From positions 56,296,001 to 56,360,000 of the forward strand of contig NW_026947489.1 of assembly GCF_034190915.1 (NCBI RefSeq): a stretch of DNA of 64,000 nucleotides, given 5' to 3'. The notes beneath the pieces were generated by a model. It saw only the letters and a program-made list of their open reading frames with translations. It ran no database searches and was not told the DNA's origin. This DNA comes from Cavia porcellus. Lineage: Eukaryota > Chordata > Mammalia > Rodentia > Caviidae. Both the position numbers and the translations under genes were made by a program. How positions within the stretch are numbered: position 1 is the stretch's first letter; each line of letters starts with the position of its first letter. Shown here one piece after another: positions 30,401 to 42,400 of the stretch.

Positions 30401-33400
30401 AAAGGACAGCAGGGGGTTAAGGGCATGACTGTGGTGCTGTCAGCTCTCAGCTGTCAGGGGTGGCAGGTAGAGTGTGGCAGCAGCAGGTGACAAGGCTGCC
30501 AATTAATAGCAGTAACAGTTTTTTGTTTTAGATGGGGTCTCATGCAATGCAGGCTGGCCTCAAACTTACTACACAGCCAGGCAGCCCTCAAACGTGTGGT
30601 AAGCCGCCTTGCCTTAGCCTCACTAGTGCTGAAACTAAAAGTGTGCCATTACACCTGGCTCAGAGACAGCTTTTTTTAAATCACTGGTTTGAGTAGATGA
30701 AACAAGGCAATAGATCATCTTCTTTGACTTATTGGGAATGTCATTTTAATAATTGTCACAAACAATTAATATTTGTTTCTAAGCCAAAAGAACCATTCCA
30801 GTCATTTACATTCTGTTTGTGTCATTTGCACGAAGTTCATTTTTTCCATTATTTTAAATTCATGGCCATCAGATGCTGGTCATTTCCTAGGGTTTCATGG
30901 CTAGTCTCAAGTCCATGAATGACCTTTTCAAGTAAGACAGAAATGTTACTTTTTTCTCATGAGCCACAATGAGTAGAATGAGCATAGAAGAGTTGAGTGT
31001 GGCATATGAAACTGTCCAGGGTGCTGAGTTTTCTGCGTACTTCTCTAAGAAGTGCACAGAATGACAAGGCTCCCAGCCCAAGGCAAGAAGGTGAAGCTGG
31101 GTGAGCCTTTTTTATTTGTTTGTTTGTTTTTGTTTTGGTGACAGGAATGGAACTCAGGACCTTGAGCTTGCCAGGCAGGAGCTGTGCTGCTGAGCTATAG
31201 CCCCGGCCTGCTGCATGAAGTTATTATTGCCTATCCCACACCCACCCTCAGTGGTACTTAGAGAAGCAACATAATAAACACTTTATGAGTTTTATCTGCA
31301 CTGTAGTGTCATCTCTGCTAAAAAATGTAGTGTTCAACACAGGTCGGTCAATTCTAATCCAATACGTGAAATCTAAAATGCTCCAGAATCCAAACTTCTG
31401 AGTACCGTGACAGCTTGCATGGAGAATCCCACACCTGACAGGTCACAGTTAAAATACACTCGAAATACTGTCTAAAGTCACCTTCCACTTATGTGTAAGG
31501 GATGCGTATGAAACAAGTGAATTTCATTTATAGACTCAGGTACCAGTTTCAAGCTACGTCATGTGTATATGCAAACACTGCAGAACTGAAAATCCAGAGC
31601 CCGTCTGGATTGGGTCAACCTTGGTATCCCTTGTGGTTAGTTTTATTTATAAATGTTTTTAATGTCACAGTGATAGGATCTTGGGTCGTTGTACATTGAC
31701 AGTGAAGTGTGCTTATTAATGCAGGTAAGTCTGACCTAATGTGTTAAGTTTACAGCTGACTGGGCTTGACTTTTGCCCTGTTTCAGTGGCCACAGAATAT
31801 GAGATCATATTAGCTTTCTGGGACTGCCTTGATTTAGGATCACAAGCCAGATGGCTTAAAAAGTATCAGAGTTTTTTCTCTCACTAGTTCTAGAGGCCAG
31901 AAACCTGAAACCAAGGGTCATCAGGGGCACACTCCTTGTGAAGGCTCCAGGGCAGAGTTCTCCTTGCCTCTTCAGCTTCTGGTGGCTGCAGGTGCTCCTT
32001 AGCCTGCATTTGCATCCCTCCTGTGTGTGCCTCCATCTTCACATGGGCTCTTTTCCCCATGTGTCTATCTCCATATGCCTTCTTGTAATGACGCTAGTCA
32101 CCTGGCTTTAAGTGACCCATGTAACTAGTTTTATTTGTAGTGAGCCTGTTTCCACGTAAGGTCATGTCCACAGATACGAGAATTAGGACTTCAGTATATA
32201 TCTTGCTGGGAACTCAGCTGGCTGATGGTACTGTGCTTAGTACTGTTCTTCATGCCTCTGGTGCTAGGTTCCAGCCCTGCCTCTTTCTTCCCATACTCGG
32301 CATCCCCTGGGAGACACGGGCAGGTCCCTAAGACCAGGGGCAGCTGTAGAGCCAGCCAACTCCTCAAGACTGTGCCTGCAGGTGCCCATCAGCTTCAAGG
32401 ACCTGGCTGTGCGGTTCTCGGAGGAGGAATGGCGGCTCTTGGAGGAAGGGCAGCGCGAGTTCTACCGGGATGTGATGCGGGAAAACTATGAGACGCTAGT
32501 CTCCGTGGGTAAGACTCCGGCTCCCAGAGTCTCCTGGCACCTCAGGCCCCCGGACCTTTGTCTTCTTATCTGGGAGGTGGGTGGTTTGGGGTGTTCTGAG
32601 AGCTTGGGGGCTGGCCTGAGGCTTGCTTTCACTTGTGCACCCTTGCTTTCATGTTCTGTGTACTGTTATGGGATCCTGGGTGCCATCCTGTGGGGCCTCT
32701 GTTGTTCTTTGAATCTGGGTGGCCATACAGGCATGCGTGAACATGCAAACTGCAGCATCTGGCCACTGTGAGGCGATGGAAAGGGGAGGCCACCCTGTTC
32801 CAGGGTGAGCGTCTCCTCTTGTCTTCCTAGGGACAGCTGAGCTGCTCCCCCTCTCTGCTTTCCTGTTACCCGTGGAGCCTGGAGGAGCCCCGAGGGCAGA
32901 AAATCGCACTGAGCAGAGGCAGGAGCCGACTGCGGGGGCCAGCCCCCAGGGTGAGTCTTTGTGGCAGACTTTAGGCACCCTTCACAGCTGCTGTCCTCAG
33001 TCCCTAGCACCAGCCCTACCTGGCACTGCCCGTTGCCCCTCTGGGCTTGGGCTCTGGTACATTGTCTATGCTGGCTGTTGCATGGAAAAGTGCTCAGAGG
33101 CTACCTGGAGCACCCTGGGCTGCTCTCGCACCTCAGCCCCTCCTCTTGCCCCCATGGAAGCTTTACCCCAGCCCCCACCTTAGGGCCAGCCTGCAGCTCC
33201 TCAGATGGTAATGTAGTCCATGGGGCCCAGGCTGGGTAAGGCCCAGAAGGTCCAGATGGCCCCCTTAAGAAGGGGGATAGGACTGTTACCTATTTTATCT
33301 TCCAGCAGATTAAGTGTTTCCGTCTTTATATGTATGACTTCAATCCATATTTATTTTGGTTTGTGGTAAGAGACAGGGATTTAAATTCAGTCTACCTGGA

Positions 33401-36400
33401 ACCAATTTCCCCAGCACTATTTGCCAAAGAGGGTATTTTTCCTCCAGCATATATTTTTGGCCTCCCTGTCAGAGACCAGAGAGCTGAAAATGCCTGGGAT
33501 TGATTCTACGTCCTCTATTCTGTTCCTTTGATCCACATGGCTTTTCTTGTGCCTGTACCATGTTGTTTTTATCATTGCAGCTCTGTAGTATAATCTGAAC
33601 TCCAGAATTGTGATGTCTCCTGCTTTCTTTTTGTTGCCCCCAGGATTGCTTTTGCTATACTGGGTCTTTTCTGGTTCCATATGAATCTTTTTTTTTTTTT
33701 TTTTTGTCTTTTTCCTTTTTATTGGTACCAGGGATCGAACTCACGACTGCCTGCTTGCAAGGCAGGCCTTGTGCTGCTGAGCTAAATCCCTAGCCCCCCC
33801 CCCCTTTTTGTGGTTCCATATTAATCTTAGGGGAGTGGTTTCTAGTTCTTTAAATGTCAGACACATAAGCTTAAGTATCGCAAAACTTTTTGTATATGAA
33901 AAACTCAAATTATAAATAGTTTTTAAAAAGATAGAAAACAGGAAAAAGGGTGATAATAATCTCTTACAAATAAAAAGGCTGGGAGGGAAAGGAGAATAAA
34001 AGGAATTAAGACATGGTAAGCACAAGATGACTATAAACCCTCAAGGTGAATGTAAATATTTTGTATTGCAAACATGAAAAAGAGAAAGAAAGGAGACAAG
34101 AATAATATGGTAACCATGTAGAGTCAGCCTGTTACCTGCCTCCCATCCTGTCCTAGCTGTGCCCTTGGGCAGGTCACCTGACCTAGGTCCAGGTCCTCTG
34201 CTTCTCCCTGGGCATCTTCTCCCTCAGGCTGGTCTCGGCTGCTTTTCCGGTGATGGTGAGGGCTGCCCAAGGGGCTGGGTGTGGTGACACATGCAGAAGC
34301 GTGTGTGCCACACAGCGGGGAGGCACAGGGCTCACGGTAGCCTTCTGCCAGGAGGACAGCTGCAGCCCAGCCTGCACCTCACCGCCTTGGTGCAGCTGGT
34401 GAAGGAGATTCCAGAGTTCTTGTTCGGGGAAACCAAGGGCGCCGAGGATGGCCCTGAGAGTGAGGGAGCCAGCCTGGATGGGGACACAGCGAGCCTACAA
34501 GGTAAGACAGAAAGCAAGGGTGGCCTCCGGAGCCTCTCTGTGCTCCACAAGGTCAAGGTCAAGTCCATAGCACCACATGCAGTGTCCCTGCCAGCTCCTG
34601 GAACATACAGCAAGGCCGTGGTTCCTGGTGGCTGGGCTGTGTGCCCCCCCCTGCAAGCTCCTAGCCAGGGAACATAAGAGCAGCTCAGCCTTGCTCCTAG
34701 TGGATTCTTTGTGCACCCAGCTTCCTCATGGTGGCCCCACCCTGTCAGCTCGTACCTCACATGGTAGGTGACCGGTGTGTTTGTCCCCAGTTGTGCGAAT
34801 GAGTTAGGGAGGGAAACTGAGTCTTATCCCAGTGGCCCATGGGGGCCCAGTCATCCCTCACTGGCTCTGTGTCTGCCTTCCTCTCCAGCTGTCTATCTGC
34901 CATCCAGGGTGGCTGAGCTCAGGCCCCATCTCCAGCCTAGAAGCTCCCCACACTCCAGCCCCACTCAGGTGATGGCAGATGAAGTAGAAAGTGGGGCAGA
35001 GATGGGGATGTACGGGGGTGCCAGGAAGTGGCTTTAGAACTGCTGCTTCCTGTTCTACCAGGGCACACCTGGCTGTAAATCTGTTTCACAGCTCAGTCGT
35101 GGCAGTGCTGAAGTCACTGATACCCAGGCTATTGTTAGCTGAACATGGCAAGAAAGGACTGGGATTGTGATGATGTCGGGACATCTTACCAGTTGGCATC
35201 TCTTCCCTCCTCTCAACAGCAGCTGTGCCAGTGGGCATCTGCCCTCTCCAAGGCCTGCTCAGCTGCCTTCCTGACAGCCCTGTGAGCCAGCCCAGCCTGG
35301 CCACCACGCCCTCCAGCAGTTCATCCTCTAGTGGCCCTCCTGGAGATGGGGGCCAAGGAAGCCCCCTCCACACTAGTGAGTCTGACCTCATAGGGAAAGC
35401 GCCAGCCAGCATGGAATCAGGGATTTAGGGTGCCCTCTTCATTTTCTCTAGGTCTCCATTTCCTCTGTTGCTAAATGGGACCAAGATCCCCAGGGAATGA
35501 GACAACATGCTCTTCCTCTGGTCTGCAGACCAAAGAGGAGGCGTGACACTTGATCATGCCTCTCACTTTGCCCCAGTCCCCTCACTGAGGACTGTGTGCA
35601 CAGGCAAGGGAATCCCAGGTCAGCAAGTGGCTTCCCTGTACACCTGGTCTGATTCTCAGCTTTCACCAAAGCAGTGCTAAAAGCCGAGGAAGTAAGGATA
35701 GCCACTGGAATTCTCAGGAGTCTCATTTGATCTTTAAATCTTCTTGCAGGGGCTGGGGATTTAGCTCAGTGGTATAGCACCTGGCTGGCAAGCGTGACAT
35801 ACTGAGTTCAATTCCTAGTACCCCCCCCCAAAAAATAAAACAAAACCAATACTGCTTGCAAATTTTGCATTTGTCTATATATCTGAGGGCTTTTGGTTAT
35901 TGCTGTTGTTTTTATTGCTACTTTCTGTTTGGTTCTGGGGACCGAACCCAGAGCCTCTCAGGTAGTAGGCTGTTGGTCTACCACCAAGTCATCTTTCATT
36001 TAGATTATTTTAAAATTTTTTTCATTTAGATTATTTAAATGGTAAAAAATCAATTTTCTTGAACTTGGACAGTCTTTTGCAGTTGATTGTAAAAAACCCA
36101 AAAGGGATAGAGAAAGAGGGAGTTTTGGACTTGTCATTTGTTCTTTTCCAAAGTATTAGAACAAAGAAAAGCAGAGTGTGCAGCCTGGGAGAAGCAGTGA
36201 ATAAATGGTCTTATTAAATACAGTTGGGAGTAGTATGGAATAAAATTGGCACTCCCTAAAAATGCGCCAGTCAGCCTGTGGTTTCAGGTGTCATCTGGTC
36301 CGTTTGCTGTAGGGTTCCATGTGTCCTGATTGAGAAATAGGACTGTGGCCTGTATGTTGAGGCTTGCACCAGATTGGGGGGCAGGGGCAGGTGGAAGGGT

Positions 36401-39400
36401 TGGAGATTATTCAGAGTGAATACCAAGCTCAGTATTTCCAGTTAAAGTGGAAGGGAAGAGGGGAAAGCCTGCGTGGAACAAGTCCTCAGAAGGACTTGTG
36501 TCCTCCCACACAAGTCCAGGTTCCCAGGAGTTGGCTACCCGCCAGGGGCTTGGAGACCTCAGGAGATCTGTCCTCATGGGGCCCGGATGTGGGGTAACAC
36601 CAGAGTCTGGAGCCTTGGCACCCGGTGTGTTTCCCAACAGAAACTGCTGACAGATCTTGGCCCACAGGGAAGGAAGGCCCAGGAGCCCCAAGTGCAGAGC
36701 TGAACACTCCTACCTGTAGTCCCAGCCGGAGGAAGAGTCCCCAGCAACAAGAAAGAGAGTCCAAGGGGCCAAGTGAGAAGCTGGCTTTCCTGAGGGAGGG
36801 GCAGCCCTGGAGCTGAGTGGGGCTGCCATTGGGAAGGGAGGAGTTTAGACCACGTGAGGAGGTTGTGCCATTCTCCTGTCTGAGCCTCATAACACAGGCA
36901 GGCCTGTCTGTTGCGTGGGTGGGCTGGTGAAGGGCTCACGCTGCCTTGTCTGGACCACACTGACCTCAGCACCCATGTGCCCATGCAGGGGTCTCTCCTG
37001 GAACCAGCCCTTTGCAAGGCCTCATCAACTGCCTGAAAGATATCCTCATGCCTGGGCCACAGTGCCCTGACCTGTCCCCAGGCTCAGTGCCTCCTCCTCT
37101 GAGCCTGGATAGGTCCAGGCAAACAGGAGTGGACTTGGGGTCACGGAGCCCGTCCTGGCCAGGTGAGTCTCTGGAAAGCATGTGTTGCCGTGCCACAGCT
37201 GTTTCCTGGCTGCACACCATCTGCCTTGATTTACCACCCAGGCCCTCCTATAGCCCAGGTGTCACATGTCTGTGGGCAGATGGCTCTTCAAGGATAGTAG
37301 TTGGCTAAAGAAAACAAAAACTCGGTAGTGGACCCTACCCTGGTTTCTTCAGTGCTCTTTACTCTTGCTAATACCAGGGCACTCACCTGTCCCTTCCTGT
37401 GGACCCTTGGTGAGGTGCTGAGAGCGGACTCTGAGGCCTGGGGAGTGCAGTGGAGCAGGAGTTTGATGTGCCTATAAGCCACCAAAGCCTTGGCCCTTGT
37501 TTCAGCATCTGTCCCATTACATGTGTGTCTGTCTGTCTGTCAGAATCTGCCTCTCCTTGAAGGGCAGTGTGGCTCAGGACCACCAGCGGCTTTGGGCTTC
37601 CCTCAGTGGAGCACCACGCTTACCTTTTGGTGCACCCTTCTGCCCTCCCCTCTTGTCCACCCAGTTCTTTGAGGTGTGTGGTCCCCAGGCATCTGTACAC
37701 CAGGTGCTGAGATGATGCTGGCTCATACAAGACTAAGTAAGCCACAGGGAGACCCAAGTTCCAGATTTCTGGCCTGTAGCCTTCTTTCTGCAGTAAGAAT
37801 GGTACCCTGCCCATAATCAGGAGGGCTGAGGATACTGGGCTCAAGTAGAAATGCATGCCTTTTTCCCTTAGTGAAGACCGAGGCCGCTTTGGGGGACTGT
37901 CCCCTCCAGGGTCTGCTGAATTGTCTGAAGGAGATTCCCAAGACTCACGACAGGTACCCCAGCCCCTCAAGAGCAGGGCACTCACTGGTTCAGGAGGATC
38001 CAGGGCCCTGGAAGAGGAATCCTGGAGGTAAACACTGGGCTAGGAGAGCCCCACATATGACACATCATCCGGGCTATGGGTGACAACAGGTAGGCCCCTG
38101 TCGATATGCCAGTCACAGGAGCCATGTGGGGATCATCACTGTGTGCCTGAATCGAGGCATGCAGGAGGTGCTTAGCCAGTGCTTGAGGATTTTCCAAACT
38201 GTCTCTTACAGTGGTGAAAGTTCTAGAAGGAAGAAAGGATAGTGGGGAGGGGGAGAAGCCAAGTAATGCAAGGTGGAATTGTAGCTTAGCATGCTCTCAG
38301 GGCACAGTTGTGATTCAGGGTTCCTGTCGATATGTTCCGGTTAGGTAGTATGCCTGGGATTCAGGGGCCCCACCAGTGAGTATGGATGGGATGGGTGCCC
38401 ATTCCCATGGCCACCTATTTCTCTGCATATATGAACTCAGTGAAGCCTGGGCAGGGTGGGGTAAGCCAGTCCTGCTGGCCGATGGGAAGGTATGGCTTGG
38501 TGCTGACCTAAGACAGCTTGCTCTACCCTGTTATGCCAGTGCTTCAGGGCACCCCAGGCCTCTGGGTGAAGGTGGTATGGTTTGGGTCTGCAGTGGTTGA
38601 GAAGTGACTGTCCCCAGAGCCCTGACTGCCAGGCAGCAGAGAGTCCTGTGAGCCCCTCCTAACCCTCTGCAGCCTCACAGGATGGCATGAGTCCCAGCCT
38701 GCAGCCTGAGCCTCCCAGCCGCCCACCTTCCCACAGGACCCGGACACCTCCAGACTCCGCCTCACCCTGCTGGTCCTGGAGCTGGTGACGCACTCACCAT
38801 GGTGAAAGTGGAAGACAGCTGGACCCCGAGCACCGCGGTGCCTGCATCCGGCCAGCTCAGCAGGCAGGGCCACAGTCCCTCTGCCACTGGAGATACTGGA
38901 GGGGTCCATGTGCCCGTCTGGGGCCCCGAGGCTCAAGGTGAGACCTAGGTTGTCTTCCCTATCTCCTATCTCCCAGTGAGACCTAGGATGCAGATCCCAA
39001 ATGCCCCATGGGATCATCTCCTGCCTGGCAAGCCCCCAGGGCTGAGTACAAACTTGTCACCTTTGCAGAAGCCTGGGCCAGGGAAGCTGTGAGAAAAGAT
39101 GCCAGGCTACTCTCCCTTTTTGCAGCTTGCAGGGTGTCGAGCTCACCTCTGGAAGCCCTGGAGGCTTGTCTGAAGGGCATTTCCACAAGTGCATTGTCAC
39201 CTCCTCAGCCACCAGCCACCTCTTGGTCCCGGACCCTCCAGCCAGGAGATGCTGGGTCTCAGAGACCTGAGCTGCGGCCCCAAGGATCACACAGTGAAGG
39301 TAGATGTGCCCGTGGACCTGGAGGGGTTTGTCACTGCATGTAGTAGCAGGAGCTGCCAAGGACACTGTTAGGACCCACCCTAGTCCCCTGGGGCCCACCT

Positions 39401-42400
39401 GCCTCTTCCCCCAGCCTCTTCTTTGTCCTCAGAAGTTCCCCACAGTCTTCGGGCCGCTTCTTCCACGAGCTCTTCTCCCTAGTCCCCAGATAAGCTGTGG
39501 ACACTCAGGATTCTCCTCAGTGCTGGGGAAACTCCGTGGGCAGATCCTTTGGGGCAGGGTCTCCTGGTGCTACCTCTCCAGTGACCTCTTTCCCAACTAT
39601 GCTATCACTGGACTGCTCTCTGCAGATGCCACCAGGGAACCACTTGCACCTTTGGGCCCCACCCAACCCTTAGTTCCTCGAGGGACCCCCACTAGCCTCT
39701 CCTCAGCCAGCAGCACTGATGGGGACCTGGACTTCAGGAGCCCTGGAGGGAACCAGGGCCAGCACTCTGGCAAAGGTGAGCCCGAGTGGCCCACAGGTGA
39801 GTCCCTCCAGGAGCCTGCAAGAGGCTCTTGCCCACATCCTCTTGTGCCTCTGCACCCATTGCCAGAGGCAGAGCTGGGAATACTGAGGCAGGAGCAGGTG
39901 CCAGCCTTGTCTTGGGTGGGGTGGAGTTGGGTGAGAAGTGCCTGGGCTCAGCAGGGGCAGGACAGAGTCTGAGGTCTCTTAAAAAATCCGTGCATTAAAC
40001 ATATCTTTTTTCCAGCCAGAGACTCGCATCTAATACCTGATTGACCTTTACCCTAGGGAAAAATGTCATGAGGCCCTCAGACATTTGTAAGATACCTTCA
40101 GAAGAGTACTTGGTGACCGTGCCTTCCTGAAGCCCCCGGGGGAGACATCCTGGGACTGGAGACCTCGGGGTGCTTTTTCTCCGGTTCCCTCTTTGGGCCT
40201 TTTCTTTATCTGAATAAGATACTCTTGGTCCATCTTGTCACACAGGTGGACATGTGGTTTGTCTGCTTATAATATTCTGTTCTGATCACATCTGCTGTTA
40301 GGCAAGGGACCTGGACCAGGCCCAGGGTGGGCCAGTAGGGTCCCAAGAGCCAGCCTGGTCCTTCTCTGTGCCTGAGTCCCACCTGAGGGGAGCACCTTGG
40401 GTGGGAGCTTCTCCCCTAACACATGGCAGACTCATCATAATGTTTAGTTTTTTAATAGGTGGTATTTCATGGCTTTGTCCAAAAGTTATGAGAGGTTCTG
40501 TAGGGAAGATGGGTTTCCCCCCACCTCTGGCCCTCCAGCCCCTCTTTATGTCCCTGTGCCAACCCTGTTGTGAGTTCATCACCTTCCAGACATCTGTCCC
40601 CTCACACAGCGTGGAAGATGACCGGGGCACCTCTCCTTGAATGCAGAACAATTGCTGCAACATTAGTTAAATCGAGTCTTATTCTCGGCTACTGATACAT
40701 ATAGAGCAAGCTGTGCTACTCTTTTTCCCTTCAGTGTTGGCTGTAAGCAATACCAACAAGGCCGGTCGAGGTACTGATGTGCAATCTCTGACAGTTTCCT
40801 GTCTCCTCACATAGTGCTCTGTATAAAGGATTGAACGCAGCCAGGTAGCAGAGCCACCCAGCTCCAGGAATGTTAACTGGGTACAAGCCTCAAAATAGAG
40901 AGACTCTGACTCCCCAGGCCACAAAAGTTTACATATCAGAAACCAAAGTCACAGCCTCCAAATGCATTCATGTGATTTCCCAGTGAAGTTATGTGGACTC
41001 GTCTTTCCGCATGGCATTCTCCCTGCATTTTGTAAAGATGCTTTTCTTCCCACCTGGCTCGCCAGCTAGGTACTTACCTAGTTCCCGCCATCCTCACTAT
41101 CGCTCATCCTTGAACACTTCTTCACAAGATAATACATCCTGGGAGAGGCCTTGGATCAGGGCCTTTGTCCACACATCCTCACTTGAACCGGACTTAGGAC
41201 CCCTTGGCTGCCCATGACTTTGAATATGTCCTAGTGTCTTTACTCTTGCTGTGGGTTGCATTGGAAGTAGTAGATTGGAATTAACTCGCTGGAATTCTGA
41301 TAAGATTTCTATGGGATTACAAATATAACTTGCCAGATTATAAGGTGAACTGGAAAAAAGATTACAATACTTGGATTACAATATGTAATATTCAGGTTTA
41401 ATAACACAGATGGTGGCATCTGTGCCCTTACTTTGCCTCTTGTCTTCGGCATTTTCCAACACGTTGTCTTAGCACCACTCCTTTCTTTGTAGGAAGGGGC
41501 AGTGTTGAGGCACGCTTCTCTTCAGGTCCCCTCTGCTTGTAGCCTTGCAGGAGATCTGAGCCCGGCGGCTGCCCCGTGATAGCTCACATCCGGCCTCTCC
41601 AGTCCTGGGGTGGTTCCCCCCGCCCCCCGACTTCCATTCAGGGTGTCGGTTCCTGCTGCCTGCACAGCTGTCACTTGGAATATGGTTTTTATAGTGTGTT
41701 TGCTTCCTTCCTAGCTGAAATCGAATGAGAGCTGTCCTGCCCTGGTGTGTGACATGGGCAGCAGGGAAGTTTACATTGTTCTCCTTCGAGAGGCAGAGGA
41801 AACAACTGCCGCATTCGATTGTTAGGACCACCAGGTGGTACCGTCCCTCATGATGGCCCCACACACCAGGCTTCCTCAGGGGCAGCCTGACATACGTGTT
41901 TAAGGTCAGGTCTCTGTGCCAGCTCCTAAGTTGTGACAGCACACAGTGGAAGAGGTGACCTCTGGGGTTGGAGCCTGGGCCACAACCAAGACCAAAAATG
42001 TCTGACCTTCACAGGGTGCCCACCAGGGAGCTCCCCACTTCAGGGCCTGGAAAACTGCCTCAGGGAGATCTCTGTTTCCAGGCCACAGCCTTCCCAGCCC
42101 TGCCCCTCTGCAGTGGACAGGGCACTGAGGAGAGCGGAGCCCAGGACCTGGGTGACATACAAAGAAGGTAACTTGGTCTTACAAGGAAGCCAATGGGAGT
42201 GGAAGGGGGCCTGGGAGTGGGCCCAGCTGCCACCACGCTGTTTTCCCCCAGAGCCTGCAGGGAAGACCTTTGAGCTGAGGAGATGTTCTAGAGGTACCCA
42301 GGCAGTCTCGCCCTGAAGCCCAGTGGTTGAGAACCCTGCTGTGGTGATGCTCTCTCTGCTTCTGTGACTACACAAGGCTCCATGGGGCTGACAGGCATTT

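Noticed and set aside
35749..35850. possible tRNA gene in KRBA1 intron 5
   Set aside because: The tRNA-like A and B boxes belong to an ID SINE with a C-run and A-rich tail; no cloverleaf with a proper anticodon arm forms.
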